Source of the DNA: an uncultured Brachyspira sp.
GTDB lineage: Bacteria > Cyanobacteriota > Vampirovibrionia > Gastranaerophilales > Gastranaerophilaceae
Assembly (NCBI GenBank): GCA_900321895.1
Contig: ONYB01000032.1
Span: 1-5,937 of the forward strand
DNA: 5,937 bases
Direction of reading: 5' to 3'
Numbering within the stretch: position 1 is the stretch's first letter; each line of letters begins with the position of its first letter. Under the pieces are notes generated by a model that was not told the origin of the DNA, made no database searches, and was given only the letters and a program-made list of their open reading frames with translations. Below are positions 5,311 to 5,937 of the stretch, one piece after another. The translations under genes were made by a program, and so were the position numbers.

Positions 5311-5937
5311 ATGGATATTTCCGAATTATTAGAAAAATTAGTTAAAGAAGGCGGTTCCGACTTGCACATTTCAAGCAACCTTCCGCCTGCAATTCGTATT
5401 GACGGTAAGTTAAAGAGAATGGATTATCCGCCTCTTGCTCCGGACGATGTTGAAAACTTGCTTTTCCCGATGTTGTCGAACGAACAGAGAAGACGTCTTG
5501 AGCAAGAATGGGAACTCGACTTTTCTTACGGTATTGAAGGTTTGAGCCGTTTCAGGGTTAACTTCTACAAAGACAAAGGTAACTATGCGGCAGCTTTCCG
5601 TACGATTACCTCAAAAGTTCCGACATTTGACCAACTCGGCTTGCCGGAAATCGTCCGAACAACAGCAGAAAAACCGAGAGGTTTGATTTTGGTAACAGGG
5701 CCTACTGGTTCAGGTAAATCAACAACCTTGGCTGCAATGATTGACTACATCAACTCAACCCGTGCAGAACACATTCTGACAATCGAAGACCCTATCGAAT
5801 TTGTTCACACATCCAAAACAAGTATTGTTCACCAGCGTGAGTTGGGCATGGATACAAGATCTTTTGCAAACGCTCTTAAATCCGCACTTCGTGAAGACCC
5901 TGATATTATTCTGGTAGGTGAAATGCGTGACCACGAA
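5311..5937 (+). CDS. pilT: Type IV pilus retraction ATPase PilT, N-terminal 209 residues (cut by window edge)
   Basis: PilT is a hexameric cytoplasmic ATPase that depolymerises type IV pili, powering twitching motility, surface sensing and often DNA uptake. I translated it from the ATG at 5311, with AAAGGAG 9 bases ahead, and the frame is open to the window end. The N-terminal PAS-like domain spans about 1-100, with GGSDLHIS at 14-21 and FRVNFY at 81-86. The ATPase core starts with Walker A GPTGSGKS (130-137), then the Asp box TIEDPIEF (157-164), HQRELG (174-179) and Walker B LREDPDIILVGEMRD (193-207). The start directly at the PAS-like domain, without a long N-terminal region, separates it from PilB/GspE. 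The AIRAGAL-type C-terminal motif and about 40% of the protein lie beyond the edge. PilU is an alternative that cannot be excluded without the C-terminus. Confidence 0.94.
   Translation, partial: MDISELLEKLVKEGGSDLHISSNLPPAIRIDGKLKRMDYPPLAPDDVENLLFPMLSNEQRRRLEQEWELDFSYGIEGLSRFRVNFYKDKGNYAAAFRTITSKVPTFDQLGLPEIVRTTAEKPRGLILVTGPTGSGKSTTLAAMIDYINSTRAEHILTIEDPIEFVHTSKTSIVHQRELGMDTRSFANALKSALREDPDIILVGEMRDHE

Overview
The window is AT-rich bacterial chromosome carrying ordinary-looking housekeeping and envelope genes. I see no phage, transposon, CRISPR or toxin-antitoxin sequence. Low GC, the cyanobacterial-style single-repeat YggT, a stand-alone recF and a pilT-type retraction ATPase would fit the non-photosynthetic sister group of cyanobacteria (Vampirovibrionia/Gastranaerophilales). 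That placement is an inference from general character; no ribosomal or other marker gene is present.

Layout. From about 2846 down to base 1 the minus strand carries a compact operon: mtnP (methylthioadenosine phosphorylase), yggT (small membrane protein), trkA (K+ channel regulator) and trkH (K+ channel, cut by the window edge). Gaps are 12, 36 and 3 bases, and a promoter with a flanking dyad lies ahead of mtnP. Bases 2770-3097 form a gene-free regulatory region with divergent promoters and several inverted repeats. On the plus strand, 3098-3760 encodes a secreted single-domain lytic transglycosylase. It is followed by a strong hairpin terminator (3780-3814) shared with the convergent recF (3827-4930, minus). 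A short divergent promoter region (4931-5034) separates recF from a plus-strand pair: an uncharacterised acidic 83-residue protein (5035-5286) and pilT (5311 to the window end, incomplete).

How the genes fit together. TrkA and TrkH form one K+ uptake system, and the single-repeat YggT encoded next to them may belong to the same osmotic or ion-homeostasis theme. MtnP recycles the methylthioadenosine left by polyamine synthesis and other SAM-dependent reactions; polyamines and K+ are both osmotically regulated cations, so co-transcription is at least plausible. The transglycosylase remodels peptidoglycan, RecF loads RecA at gapped DNA, and PilT retracts type IV pili. The most notable items are the unknown small protein co-transcribed with pilT, the long dyad at the start of the transglycosylase transcript, a possible leaderless recF mRNA, and a degenerate first nucleotide-binding site in TrkA. 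I found no clear evidence of a wholly new multi-gene system.
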